Shown here in pieces: positions 8,025 to 16,685 of a stretch of DNA of 64,000 nucleotides; position 1 is the stretch's first letter; every line of letters starts with the position of its first letter. Below the pieces are notes generated by a model that worked only from the letters and a program-made list of their open reading frames with translations, was not told the DNA's origin and ran no database searches. The stretch is from Pseudomonadota bacterium (GTDB lineage: Bacteria; Pseudomonadota; Gammaproteobacteria; JAADHS01). Both the position numbers and the translations under genes were made by a program. Location: assembly GCA_021821045.1 (NCBI GenBank), contig JAKACW010000013.1, positions 1 through 64,000 on the forward strand, written 5' to 3'.

Positions 8025-8358
8025 CGGGTTCCGTTTATTTAAGGGAGCAGGCTTCGTTGAGGGAGCGGATTCCTACCGCGATTCTTCGCCGAGCCGATCG
8101 CGGAATAATCCGCTCCCACAGCGATTGCTCAGGCGACGTAGCAATCGACGTGCCAAAGATACACCCGATCCTGTCTGTCTCGCCAACGAACTGTGAGGGA
8201 TGCTACTTTGGATTACCGTCGACGGTCCACATTGGCGGCATTGTCAGATTTGATCGCCTGTGCGCCAAATGTGGCGGAAACCGTTTTGGGTCAAAACTGA
8301 AATAATTGAAACAAAAGGTCCCAGACCAGACAACAAGTAGAAATAAGTCGGGATCAGG
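8025..8358. other. Intergenic region between the cyd operon and the hybrid kinase
   Basis: This divergent spacer holds one REP-like pair (8061-8119) and an exact 8-base inverted repeat (CGATTGCT at 8122-8129, AGCAATCG at 8140-8147) separated by ten bases. The promoters for cydP and for the kinase gene must lie here, but I cannot single out convincing -35/-10 boxes. I did not see a good FNR or ArcA box. Confidence 0.5.
8061..8119. repeat. REP-like palindrome pair (locus 1)
   Basis: The left half, GGAGCGGATTCCTACCGC (8063-8080), and the right half, GCGGAATAATCCGC (8100-8113), each fold into a short hairpin. The outer ends GGGAGCGG and CCGCTCCCAC are complementary, so the pair can fold as one larger cloverleaf. 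Same family as the elements at 16.5, 36.2, 38.2, 39.7, 44.7, 50.7 and 54.8 kb. Confidence 0.85.
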
Positions 8359-11214
8359 ATGCCTGTTATGAAAAACCTGTTTCACAGCCTTACCGGCCGC
8401 ACTCTGCTATATATCGCTTTGGCAATGACTGCTGCCGTGGCGTTGGCCAGTGTCGTTAGCTACCGTCTTACCTATAGCGAAGTCGAGCAAAACTTGCGCG
8501 ATCAACTGCTGGACCAGATTTCCCGCTCGGCGCATCGCCAGCAAGAACGTCTGATTCTTGCGCGCGATGCTCAGGAATCGATCAAGAAGCTGGTGTTGGA
8601 CAGGCTCGCACAACCGGCGGAAGATGACGTCGATAAGCGCTTCAACGAACTATTCATGGTTTACCCCGACGGCGCCATTCGCAATCGTCCGCAGTACAGC
8701 GACGGCAGTGTTTTCGCGACCATGTGGGCGCCGCGGAAGACGGTGAATGACGCCCAATTTCGCCGTCTCTACGTGCTGTTCTACGACATCTGCCAGCAGT
8801 ACGGTCCGCTGTTGATGACGCGTTTTTTCAACTTCTGGCTGGTTACACCCGAGGGCGCCAACATCGCCTACGATCCCGAGCGCCCGAACTGGGTGTACGA
8901 TGCCCCAGCCGATTACGATCCGACCGCGCAGGAGTGGGTCGCGCTTGGGACGCCACAGCGTAACCCCTCGCGCGAAACCGTGTGGTCGCGTCCGGAGCTT
9001 GATCCCATCGGCAACACCTATGAAATCAGCGCCGTGACGCCCCTGGATATGGACGGCCGACACATCGCGAGCATGGGCAGCGCGCTTAACTATGAGTCTC
9101 TGGTTCACGAACTGCACGCGGGGGCAAGCCCTTGGTCGGCGCAAGTGGTGTTTCGCAAGGATGGTTTGGTCATTGCTCACAGCGAGATGAATGCCGAAAT
9201 CATGGCAGCTAACGGCACGCTCACGGTCGATACAATCGACGACTCGCGCCTTCAACCCTTGTTCTCCGACACCCTCACCGCTGCCGCCATGCCCGCGGTG
9301 GGGTTCAACGCCGCAACCGATCATTACTACGCCGTGACGCGCTTGGACGTTGCCGATTGGTACACGGCCAGTCTCGTTCCCGGCGAGTTGGTGCGCAATA
9401 AAGCGTTTCGCGCCAGCCAGTGGGTGTTGTGGAGCGGCTTCGCGGCGCTGGCGATGTCGCTCATCGTGCTCACGGCAATCATGCGCCGCCAAGTCGCGCG
9501 GCCTTTACATCGAGTGCTCGACGCGGCCCAGCGCATCAGCGACGGCCAACTCGACGTGCGCATCGACGAATCGGGGGCCGATGAGATCGGCCGGTTGGCG
9601 ACCCGTTTTAACGCCATGGCCGACAAGGTCCGGCGGCGCGATAACGCGCTGTGCCAGGAGAAGCAGGAGTTGCAGCAGGCGCTGACCGGTTTGAGCAGCG
9701 CCGAGGAACGGCTGCGCGCCCTACTGGAGCACAGCGCAGATGTCATCTCGGTGGTGAATGCGGAAGGCAAAGTCCTCTACGCCAGCCCGTCCATCAAAAC
9801 GCGGCTCGGCTACACGCCGGAGGAACTGCTCGGACGCCCGGCGTTCGACATCGTACATCCCGAGGATCACGCCGCGATCATCAATGCCCTGTCGGCGACG
9901 CTCATTCGCCCCGAGTTGCCCATCGGACCTTTGGAGTACCGCGTCAAGACGCCTCAAGGGGAGTGGCGCGATTACGCGGCGGTGGGCACCAATCAGTTGG
10001 CCAATCCCGCGGTGAACGGCATTGTCATCAATGGCCGGGACGTGACGGAAGAGAAGCGGGCGGCGCAGGAGCTGCAAAGTCAGCGCGAGCGTCTGCACCA
10101 GACCGAGAAACTGTCGGCCATGGGCTCTCTGTTGGCGGGGGTGGCCCATGAGTTGAACAATCCGCTGTCCATCGTCATCGGGCGGGCCATCATGCTTGAA
10201 TCCGACGCGACGGATGCGGCGCAACGCGGCTCCATCGCCAAGCTTCGCACCGCCGCCGAACGCTGTGCTCGCATCGTCAAGACGTTTCTCGCCATGGCGC
10301 GGCAAAACAAGCCCCAGCGCGAGGGTGTTAACTTGAACGATATCGTTACTGACGTGCTGGACATCTTCGGCTACAACCTGCGCAGCCACGGCATTGCGGT
10401 GCAGGTCGAACTCGCCGCGGATCTGCCGACCACCGCTGCGGACGCCGATCAGATGCATCAGGTGTTTCTCAATTTGATCGTCAACGCGCAGCAAGCGATG
10501 GCTGGCCATCCGCCGCCGCGGCACTTGCGGGTGTCGACGCACAATCACCACGGTAAAGAGATCAGCGTGATCGTCGAGGATACGGGTCCTGGCGTGTCGG
10601 ATACCATTCGGACGCGGGTATTCGACCCGTTCTTCACCACCAAGGAAATGGGAACGGGCGTCGGGTTGGCGGTGAGTCTGGGTTTGGTCGAAGCCCACGG
10701 CGGGCGCATCGACGTCGAGCGCCCGCAAGAGGGCGGCGCGCGCTTCAAGGTGACCTTGCCCGTCGTTGCGCTGGATGCCCGGGTTCAACCCGTTGATTCC
10801 AAAAGTGCTCCTTGCGCCGACGGCAAGTCGCGCGTGCTCGTTGTCGACGATGAGCCGGAAATCTGCGACATGCTGCGCGACGTGTTGTGCCGCAACGGCT
10901 ACGGCGTGCGGGCATTACAGAGCGCGCGCACGGCGTTGGCTTACTTGCAACACGAAACCTACGACGCCATTATTACGGATCTCAGAATGCCCGATCTCGA
11001 CGGACCTGGGTTTTATGCGCAAGTGCGCGAGCGTTACCCGCAGCTTGCCCGCCGGGTTGTGTTTATTTCGGGCGATGCGCTGTCAACGGACAGCCGCCGC
11101 TTCGTCGAACAAACCGGCTGTCCGATTGTCGAGAAGCCGTTCACGCTGGAAGAAGTGTTGTCTGTCCTAAACGGGTTGGTAAGTCAGTCGCCCCGCGCGG
11201 CGGGAATTGGGTAG
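8359..11214 (+). CDS. Hybrid sensor histidine kinase (Cache-HAMP-PAS-HisKA-HATPase-REC)
   Basis: A 951-residue membrane kinase. An N-terminal helix (about residues 10-35) is followed by a ~310-residue periplasmic region resembling a double Cache sensor, a second helix (about 350-373), HAMP (about 374-427), PAS (about 452-570), a HisKA domain with phospho-acceptor H597 in VAHELNNPL, an HATPase domain with the DTGPGVSD and GTGVGLAVSLG boxes, and a C-terminal receiver with D874 in ITDLRMPDLDG. It should phosphorylate itself on histidine and relay to its own receiver and probably to the regulator six bases downstream. Cache domains usually bind small molecules such as amino or carboxylic acids; the ligand is unknown. 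Confidence 0.92.
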   Translation: MPVMKNLFHSLTGRTLLYIALAMTAAVALASVVSYRLTYSEVEQNLRDQLLDQISRSAHRQQERLILARDAQESIKKLVLDRLAQPAEDDVDKRFNELFMVYPDGAIRNRPQYSDGSVFATMWAPRKTVNDAQFRRLYVLFYDICQQYGPLLMTRFFNFWLVTPEGANIAYDPERPNWVYDAPADYDPTAQEWVALGTPQRNPSRETVWSRPELDPIGNTYEISAVTPLDMDGRHIASMGSALNYESLVHELHAGASPWSAQVVFRKDGLVIAHSEMNAEIMAANGTLTVDTIDDSRLQPLFSDTLTAAAMPAVGFNAATDHYYAVTRLDVADWYTASLVPGELVRNKAFRASQWVLWSGFAALAMSLIVLTAIMRRQVARPLHRVLDAAQRISDGQLDVRIDESGADEIGRLATRFNAMADKVRRRDNALCQEKQELQQALTGLSSAEERLRALLEHSADVISVVNAEGKVLYASPSIKTRLGYTPEELLGRPAFDIVHPEDHAAIINALSATLIRPELPIGPLEYRVKTPQGEWRDYAAVGTNQLANPAVNGIVINGRDVTEEKRAAQELQSQRERLHQTEKLSAMGSLLAGVAHELNNPLSIVIGRAIMLESDATDAAQRGSIAKLRTAAERCARIVKTFLAMARQNKPQREGVNLNDIVTDVLDIFGYNLRSHGIAVQVELAADLPTTAADADQMHQVFLNLIVNAQQAMAGHPPPRHLRVSTHNHHGKEISVIVEDTGPGVSDTIRTRVFDPFFTTKEMGTGVGLAVSLGLVEAHGGRIDVERPQEGGARFKVTLPVVALDARVQPVDSKSAPCADGKSRVLVVDDEPEICDMLRDVLCRNGYGVRALQSARTALAYLQHETYDAIITDLRMPDLDGPGFYAQVRERYPQLARRVVFISGDALSTDSRRFVEQTGCPIVEKPFTLEEVLSVLNGLVSQSPRAAGIG

Positions 11215-11220
11215 AACGTT

Positions 11221-11955
11221 ATGACCATCACATCGCTGTTGATTGTCGATGACGAAAGCGGTCTGCGGGAGATGCTGCAAGAGTATTTTACGCAGCAAGG
11301 CTTCCGCACCTTGGCGGCGGAGAACGCGAAGGCCGCCCGCGCGCTGTTGTCGACCGAGACGATCAGCATGGCCATTGTCGACGTCAACATGCCGGGCGAG
11401 GACGGCTTGAGCCTGACGCGCCATATTCGAGAAAGCCATCGCATTCCGATTATTCTGCTTACCGCCGTCACGGGTGTGGTCGATCGCATCGTCGGCTTGG
11501 AAATGGGCGCGGACGATTATGTCGGCAAGCCGTTTGATCCACGCGAGCTGCTGGCCCGCGTGCGCAGCGTGCTGCGGCGGACCAACGGCGATGGCGCCGC
11601 GAAATCGGCGGAGCCCGCGGAGCATGTGGCACATGCGCGAAACACACTGCCCTTCGCTCAATTCACGCTCGACATTGATTCGCAAAAGCTGCTCACGGAA
11701 AACCGCGAAGAGATCCCCCTCACCGCCATGGAGTTCGATTTGCTCCTCGCCTTCGCCAAGAACCCCAACCGCGTGCTGTCCCGCGAGCGCCTCCTTGACC
11801 TCGCCCATCACGGCGGCTGGGAACCTTTCGACCGCAGCATCGACATCCGAATCACGCGCCTGCGCCGAAAAATCGAACCCAATCCCGATCATCCGCAAAT
11901 CATCAAAACGATCCGCGGCGCGGGGTATGTGTTTGTGCCGGCGGCGGACCAGTGA
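11221..11955 (+). CDS. OmpR/PhoB-family response regulator
   Basis: A 244-residue regulator. An N-terminal receiver carries the acidic pair in IVDDESG, the phospho-acceptor D54 in IVDVNMPGEDG, and the conserved T and K (LLTAVTG, VGKPFDPREL). It is followed by a C-terminal winged-helix domain (LTAMEFDLLLAF, RVLSRERLLDLAH, RSIDIRITRLRRKIE, IRGAGYVFVP). It starts six bases after the hybrid kinase stop, so the two form a two-component pair. The targets are unknown; the immediately following small genes are candidates. An insert (about residues 122-140) between the domains is longer than usual. Confidence 0.94.
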   Translation: MTITSLLIVDDESGLREMLQEYFTQQGFRTLAAENAKAARALLSTETISMAIVDVNMPGEDGLSLTRHIRESHRIPIILLTAVTGVVDRIVGLEMGADDYVGKPFDPRELLARVRSVLRRTNGDGAAKSAEPAEHVAHARNTLPFAQFTLDIDSQKLLTENREEIPLTAMEFDLLLAFAKNPNRVLSRERLLDLAHHGGWEPFDRSIDIRITRLRRKIEPNPDHPQIIKTIRGAGYVFVPAADQ

Positions 11956-12089
11956 TGTGACTCCAATTCTCCACAATCGCAGCAAGTCCAATCGACCTTC
12001 GGGTCTGTTGAGTTTGAGAACCCCGAGGCTTATTCTTGCGTCATGATGTGAACCATGGCGCGCAGCTTTTGCGGCCGAAGGAGGACTAT

Positions 12090-12383
12090 ATGACGGAGTC
12101 GTCAAAAGAGATTGGAGTTGGAGCGGCACTGGTCGAGCGGTTCGAAACCCAACGGCTCCCTCGCGCGCAAGCGATCAAAAAGAAGGTCGACAGCGGACAA
12201 GTGTTGGGCCGGGAGGACATTGCGTTTCTCCATCAAGTATTCGAGGACGCAAAGCACATCAAACCCCTCGCGGACAAACGCCCTGATTGGCAAACGCTCG
12301 TAGCCGGCGCAATTCACCTCTACAAAGAGATCATGGACAAGGCGTTGGCGAACGAGAAGTCGGCCAATCCCGGGTCGACCTAG
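12090..12383 (+). CDS. Small protein of unknown function, 97 residues
   Basis: The ATG at 12090 is chosen over an upstream in-frame ATG at 12036 because it has a strong GGAGG ribosome site at 12080-12084. The product is soluble, charged and helical (FETQRLPRAQAIKKKVDSG, DIAFLHQVFEDAKHIKPL, ALANEKSANPGST). I do not recognise a family, and it has no signal peptide or membrane segment. It lies downstream of the two-component genes and 41 bases ahead of the DUF3313-like lipoprotein gene. Confidence 0.7.
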   Translation: MTESSKEIGVGAALVERFETQRLPRAQAIKKKVDSGQVLGREDIAFLHQVFEDAKHIKPLADKRPDWQTLVAGAIHLYKEIMDKALANEKSANPGST

Positions 12384-12424
12384 GGGTGCCAATGACGCGG
12401 TGCGGCGCACATCAAGGAGAGGAA

Positions 12425-13123
12425 GTGAAAACGCACTCTTGTCGGTGGTCTTCGGCGTGTGCGCTCGTCGTCGCGCTGTCACTGGTTGCGAGTTGCGCAA
12501 GCAACGAGTTGGCCAGGGATGTAGCAGCGACGAAAGGGGAATATTCCGGGTTTCTTTCGGACTACAGCAAGCTTGAAAACGTAACCGATTCCCACGGCAA
12601 CCAAACGCTGCGCTGGATTAGTCCGAATCTCAACGGAAAGAGTTACAAGAAGATCCTGGTGAACGAACCCGGCTATTACCCAACGCCCAAAGCGACCGCT
12701 CAAGTACCGTTACAAGTGCTGGGCGACATCCAGACCTACGGCCGCAAAGCCCTGATGGATCGGCTTGCAAAGGCCAATTTGCTGGCGAGCGAGCCAGGGC
12801 CCGGCGTGGCGCGCGTGAATATCGCTCTAACGGGCGTAACCAGCGAAGAACAAGGACTGAAGTCCTGGGAGCTGATTCCCGTAGCCTTGATCAAGGCGGG
12901 TGTTGAAGGTGTGGCCGGCACACGCGCCCGTGACGTGCACATGTTCGTCGAGAGCGAAGTCGTCGACAGCGTCTCAGATAAGGTCCTGGCACAATCCGTT
13001 CGTAACGCCACCGGCGTGCCGCTCAAGGGTGAGCATGACAAGCTGACGCTGGAACACATTAAACCCAAGATCGATCAGTGGACGGAGACCGTGGTAGCGG
13101 AACTGGTACGGCAACTGGACTGA
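12425..13123 (+). CDS. DUF3313-like lipoprotein
   Basis: A 232-residue protein that begins with GTG at 12425, preceded by AAGGAGAGG. The N-terminus is a lipoprotein signal (ALVVALSLVASC, lipidated C24). The mature part has the features I associate with DUF3313: a GFLSDYSKLE opening, a WISPNLNGKSYKKILVNE strand pair, and later VNIALTGV and AGTRARDVHMFVESEV. It should be anchored in the envelope. The function of the family is not established. It may belong to the same transcript as the 97-residue gene before it. Confidence 0.75.
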   Translation: MKTHSCRWSSACALVVALSLVASCASNELARDVAATKGEYSGFLSDYSKLENVTDSHGNQTLRWISPNLNGKSYKKILVNEPGYYPTPKATAQVPLQVLGDIQTYGRKALMDRLAKANLLASEPGPGVARVNIALTGVTSEEQGLKSWELIPVALIKAGVEGVAGTRARDVHMFVESEVVDSVSDKVLAQSVRNATGVPLKGEHDKLTLEHIKPKIDQWTETVVAELVRQLD

Positions 13124-13178
13124 GCGAGACGCTGTCCGTGAGGGGTTTCTCGGGTTGGCCTGCATGCACAGCCAATCA

Positions 13179-13514
13179 TCACCGCCACCGCACGTGGCAG
13201 TCGTAACCGTGAAAACAATGCAGTCGAAATCCCGCGGCGCTCAAAACCTCGAAGGGAAAGCTTCCGCAGCGATTGAACTCGGAGCGATCGCAGGTCTTGC
13301 GATGGAGAATGTGCATGATCGGATCCCATCCCCACATGGCGGTCATCATGGGGTAGATGCCGAACAGGAATACATAAGCGTGCCAACTGACCACCTGAAC
13401 TTGATCTAAGTGCAGCGCGGTCACGCCGAATACGGCCCAAGTGACAGCGAAACGAAGAACGCGGTCCCACCAACTTAAATTCTGGACAACCGGTATGGGT
13501 GCCGTCTCTGTCAT
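13179..13514 (-). CDS. DUF2892-like membrane protein with an extra C-terminal tail
   Basis: A 111-residue protein with two hydrophobic segments (LRFAVTWAVFGVTALHL and AYVFLFGIYPMMTAMWGWDP), the latter carrying the Y-P-x-T-x-xG-x-DP pattern seen in DUF2892 (YgaP-like) proteins. The start has a clear AAGGAG ribosome site. The C-terminal 40 residues are rich in Cys and His (HRKTCDRSEFNRCGSF, HCFHGYDCHVRWR), which is unusual for DUF2892 and could bind metal. It could also be read-through of non-coding sequence if an earlier stop was lost. Confidence 0.6.
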   Translation of the reverse strand: MTETAPIPVVQNLSWWDRVLRFAVTWAVFGVTALHLDQVQVVSWHAYVFLFGIYPMMTAMWGWDPIMHILHRKTCDRSEFNRCGSFPFEVLSAAGFRLHCFHGYDCHVRWR

Positions 13515-13725
13515 GGCAGACTCTCCTTGCTGGAGAAGGCCTTTTTAGGCTAGATGCCCTCGCGTTCGTCATCTGTGAGAAAGTTACCGAATTTGCACTC
13601 GAAATCTCACCTCTGAAACACAAGCGAAATATTGGAAACCAAGCCGCTCTTTTCGGAAAGCGTACAGAAATTGTTTCCTTTCAAACTGCCCCCGACAAGA
13701 AGTTCCTATTACAAAGGGGGTCAGC

Positions 13726-15816
13726 ATGAAAACGACATTTCGAATCTCAGCACTCGGGGCCATTGTGCTTGTAATCCAGGCTTGCGGAGGCGGGGGAGGT
13801 GGCGATCCGGGTCCGAACGCCAATCCCAGCGGCAGCGGCCAGACCACGGAGGCGCCGGTCCTCGACTGCGCCCGGAAGGGTTACCCCTGCAGTTTTGCCG
13901 ATGTGGCGCTGTCGACTATTGAACGCAGTTTGTCCCTGAGCGACGAGGCGGCGCAGCAACTTGACGGCGGCACGGAAATCGACCAAGTCGCCGCATTCCT
14001 TGCGTCGCAAAGCGACGTGGCTGAGGTGACGGTCGATGGGCCCGTGTTGGGATTCCGTCTGCTGGGCGGCCGCCCGATGATCGTCGATGTTGCGGGTGAG
14101 CAAGAGTTTCTTCCCAATGCTCAGGCGGCCGGTGATGTCGGTAGCTTTAACGCTGTAGCCAGCTTTGCCGCCCAGTCGAGCAGCGCGCGAAACCTCAACG
14201 CCGTGCGGACCGTCCCGCGCACACTGACCAGCGGGGGCAACAAAGCGCAGCGGCGCGCCTTGGTGCTGTCGCCGTTTCGTTACGAGGAAAATTTCGGCAA
14301 CGCCGGTGAGTTAGTTGCCGCGGCGCTCAGCAGCCTGCGTGGCTACGGCGGCAACGTGACGTACCTGGCGACCGTCGACGAGTTCGATCCGAAAGTCACC
14401 GTCGATGTGCTGACCCAACTGCAAGATTACGATGTGATTCACCTCGACACTCACGGCGGTACGCTATGCAAGGACAAAGACGTGACTCTGCCGAAGACCT
14501 TGGAGAAAGGCAAAGACAAAAAGAAATGCGACAACGGCATCACCGATTTTCTGGTGCAGCGCTTCCATGGCACCGCTCAGGATTTGCAGAGCATCGCGCA
14601 CCCGGGCATCGTGCATTACCGCGGCCGCTTACATCAGTCCATTGCGGTGACGGCGGACTTCTTCCGTCATTACTACCCCGACGGCTTGGCCAACACGCTG
14701 TTCATTCTGGGCTCCTGCAACACCTTCCGCACGGATATGGCCGACGCGATTGCTGGCAGTCGCGGCGTATTCCTCAGTTGGGACGGTTACACCGAGTACA
14801 GCCTGGTCAAGAACACCAGTCTGTCGTTGCTTGACTCGCTCGGGTTGGGTTTGACGGTGGGCGAGGCCTTCGCGCGCCTGCCCAGTTTCAGCGCCGAGAA
14901 TCCCGAGGCGCAGGGTTCGACGCTGCAACGCACCCCGCGGCGCGTAGGCGGCGACTTGCGCATTCGCGATTTGCTCACGGTGCGGGACAATCTCACCGGC
15001 GAGATCATCACCGACGCCAGCGGCATCGAAGTAAAGGAAGTGCCGGGCGACAGCCAGAATGACAATCTCGATTTGGAGTTCACCGTCGAGGGCATCAGTC
15101 CCGAGCAGTTGGCCAATTTCTACGTCAACCTGGTCATCGAGGGCACCGTCATTGGTCATTTGGAATTGAAACAAAGCGGCGTGCAAGCGGGTGATTACCG
15201 CTATCAGGTGTCGACTCCTGTGCCCCTGCCGTTTGATGTGCAGGAAGGGCAAGCGCTCAACATGGACTTTTGGATTCCGCTGCCGGACATGGGCGAAGAT
15301 CACTACACCGCGGCGCCGAAGGTCAATGAGCGCCCAGCGACGGAACTGGGCAGCGAATGGGAGCTGAGAAGTTCGACCACTCTTTCGCGCACCGATGATC
15401 TGACGGTCAAGACGGCCTCGGTCATCTTCGAGCTGGAACGGAACGACAGTCCCGACGCCCGCTTTCGTTATTTCCGCGTCAAGAGCGGCAGCGTGCGTAT
15501 TCAGCGTGACTATGAGGATGCCCGCGGGTGCAGGTTCAACGTCGATTACACGATCGACATTCCGGCCGGCGCGGCCAATAGTTACCTGAAGGTTGACACC
15601 GGCAGTCAGACCATGGTGCTGGAGGGCTTCGGTAATGTCCCGTCGCAGACGGTTCCGACGACGGGCAGTTGCGGCGACAGCGCCAACGTGAGCGTCGGCG
15701 GCGTGTATTTCGTCGCTGACGAAACGTCGGTGTCGAGCGATTCGCTGCAAGGCGGCTACAACGACGGTGCCGCGTCTCCGACTGTTATTCAATGGACGTT
15801 GACCAAAATCAAATAG
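13726..15816 (+). CDS. Secreted lipoprotein with a caspase-like (clan CD) His/Cys domain
   Basis: A 696-residue protein with a lipoprotein signal (lipidated C20 in VIQACGG) and a Gly-rich linker. Residues about 175-400 look like a caspase-haemoglobinase fold: a strand ending in a catalytic-type histidine (YDVIHLDTHGG, H243), and 88 residues later a strand ending in cysteine (TLFILGSCNTF, C331). That is the His-then-Cys order of clostripain, gingipain and CHAT proteases. The remaining C-terminal half is beta-rich with no family I recognise. The start has GGGGG eight bases upstream, and a strong terminator follows. It could be a surface protease or an inactive binding relative. Confidence 0.7.
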   Translation: MKTTFRISALGAIVLVIQACGGGGGGDPGPNANPSGSGQTTEAPVLDCARKGYPCSFADVALSTIERSLSLSDEAAQQLDGGTEIDQVAAFLASQSDVAEVTVDGPVLGFRLLGGRPMIVDVAGEQEFLPNAQAAGDVGSFNAVASFAAQSSSARNLNAVRTVPRTLTSGGNKAQRRALVLSPFRYEENFGNAGELVAAALSSLRGYGGNVTYLATVDEFDPKVTVDVLTQLQDYDVIHLDTHGGTLCKDKDVTLPKTLEKGKDKKKCDNGITDFLVQRFHGTAQDLQSIAHPGIVHYRGRLHQSIAVTADFFRHYYPDGLANTLFILGSCNTFRTDMADAIAGSRGVFLSWDGYTEYSLVKNTSLSLLDSLGLGLTVGEAFARLPSFSAENPEAQGSTLQRTPRRVGGDLRIRDLLTVRDNLTGEIITDASGIEVKEVPGDSQNDNLDLEFTVEGISPEQLANFYVNLVIEGTVIGHLELKQSGVQAGDYRYQVSTPVPLPFDVQEGQALNMDFWIPLPDMGEDHYTAAPKVNERPATELGSEWELRSSTTLSRTDDLTVKTASVIFELERNDSPDARFRYFRVKSGSVRIQRDYEDARGCRFNVDYTIDIPAGAANSYLKVDTGSQTMVLEGFGNVPSQTVPTTGSCGDSANVSVGGVYFVADETSVSSDSLQGGYNDGAASPTVIQWTLTKIK

Positions 15817-15829
15817 CCTTCCTTCCCAC

Positions 15830-15867
15830 AGCCCCCGCGTGATTCGCGCGGGGGCTTTCTTTTTTTC
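15830..15867 (+). terminator. Rho-independent terminator after the caspase-like lipoprotein gene
   Basis: A perfect 10-base stem (AGCCCCCGCG at 15830-15839 pairing with CGCGGGGGCT at 15847-15856) with a seven-base loop is followed by a T-rich run. It ends the transcript 13 bases after the stop codon at 15816. Confidence 0.9.
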
Positions 15868-16037
15868 ACCCGTTGCTCGTTCGGTGAATATTCACCTTCC
15901 TGGAGAAACATCGGAAACACAATCGCGAGTTTTGGAAATTGTTGCGAAACACGGGAACGCCAAACTGTCTCCATCGCAAGCACAAAACGATTGCGAACGA
16001 CGAGACGAGACATTCAATCAAACTGGAGGAAGGCACG

Positions 16038-16517
16038 ATGAAAACGCAATGGATGAAACGAGCTTTGGTGGGCATGGGTGCTTTGATGGCGGTGGGCGGA
16101 TTCAGCGGCGTGGCAAGCGCTGCGTCGGATACCGTATATGGCGGCGGGCAGTGCATGCCTAAGACGGCGAGCGATGGCTATTACTTGGCGCGCTACACAC
16201 TGTTCCTTGCCAACGACGGCCAAACCATGGCGACGGTGATTTGCCCCGTGGATCGCACCAATACGACGAACACCACGGGAACGTCCGCGGCGTGGGTGCG
16301 GGTCAAGAGCAACGCGGGGGCATCGCTGACCTGTCAGCTGTCGGCGCTCGGCCAGTACGGCAACGTCATTCAGACCAAGGCGGTGACAACAACTTCGAAC
16401 AATGACACGTCATTGAACGTGGACGTGAACTCCAGCGCAGCGAACGGCCACTACGCGATTCAATGCGTGGTGCCGCCGGGTGGGCGGGTCTATAGCTATC
16501 GAATCATGGAGCCCTAG
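16038..16517 (+). CDS. Small secreted protein of unknown function
   Basis: A 159-residue protein starting at an ATG after GGAGGAAGG, with a Sec signal peptide (ALVGMGALMAVGGFSGVASA, cleavage after ASA). The mature part of about 130 residues is Thr/Ser/Asn-rich and predicted beta-sheet, with three or four cysteines (GGGQCMPK, TVICPVD, LTCQLS, IQCVVPP) that could form disulfides. It ends in VVPPGGRVYSYRIMEP. I recognise no family by name. It stands alone between the terminator of the preceding gene and a REP-like cluster. Confidence 0.75.
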   Translation: MKTQWMKRALVGMGALMAVGGFSGVASAASDTVYGGGQCMPKTASDGYYLARYTLFLANDGQTMATVICPVDRTNTTNTTGTSAAWVRVKSNAGASLTCQLSALGQYGNVIQTKAVTTTSNNDTSLNVDVNSSAANGHYAIQCVVPPGGRVYSYRIMEP

Positions 16518-16523
16518 GATTGC

Positions 16524-16685
16524 ATCGCGGAATGATCCGCTCCCACACCATCATGTTTTGCGTGGTGATGTGGGAGCGGTTTCCTGCCGCGATTCTTCGC
16601 CGAGTCATCGCGGAATGATCCGCTCCCACGGCACCCTGCTCAGTCGGTAGTCGATGTTGTTGTGGGAGCGGTTTCCTACCGCGAT
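16524..16685. repeat. REP-like palindrome cluster (locus 2, four half-elements)
   Basis: Half-elements alternate as GCGGAATGATCCGC type (16524-16546), GCGGTTTCCTGCCGC type (16570-16593), GCGGAATGATCCGC type (16607-16629) and GCGGTTTCCTACCGC type (16662-16685). The last one overlaps the end of the sigma54 regulator gene and supplies its TAG stop codon (16676-16678 on the minus strand). Confidence 0.9.

Noticed and set aside
6594-8042. 482-codon plus-strand frame opposite cydA
   Set aside because: It is a shadow frame of cydA and cydP, His- and Gln-rich with no recognisable domain.
14629-15792. 387-codon minus-strand frame within the caspase-like gene
   Set aside because: It is antisense to the lipoprotein gene; the plus-strand frame has signal peptide, ribosome site and terminator.
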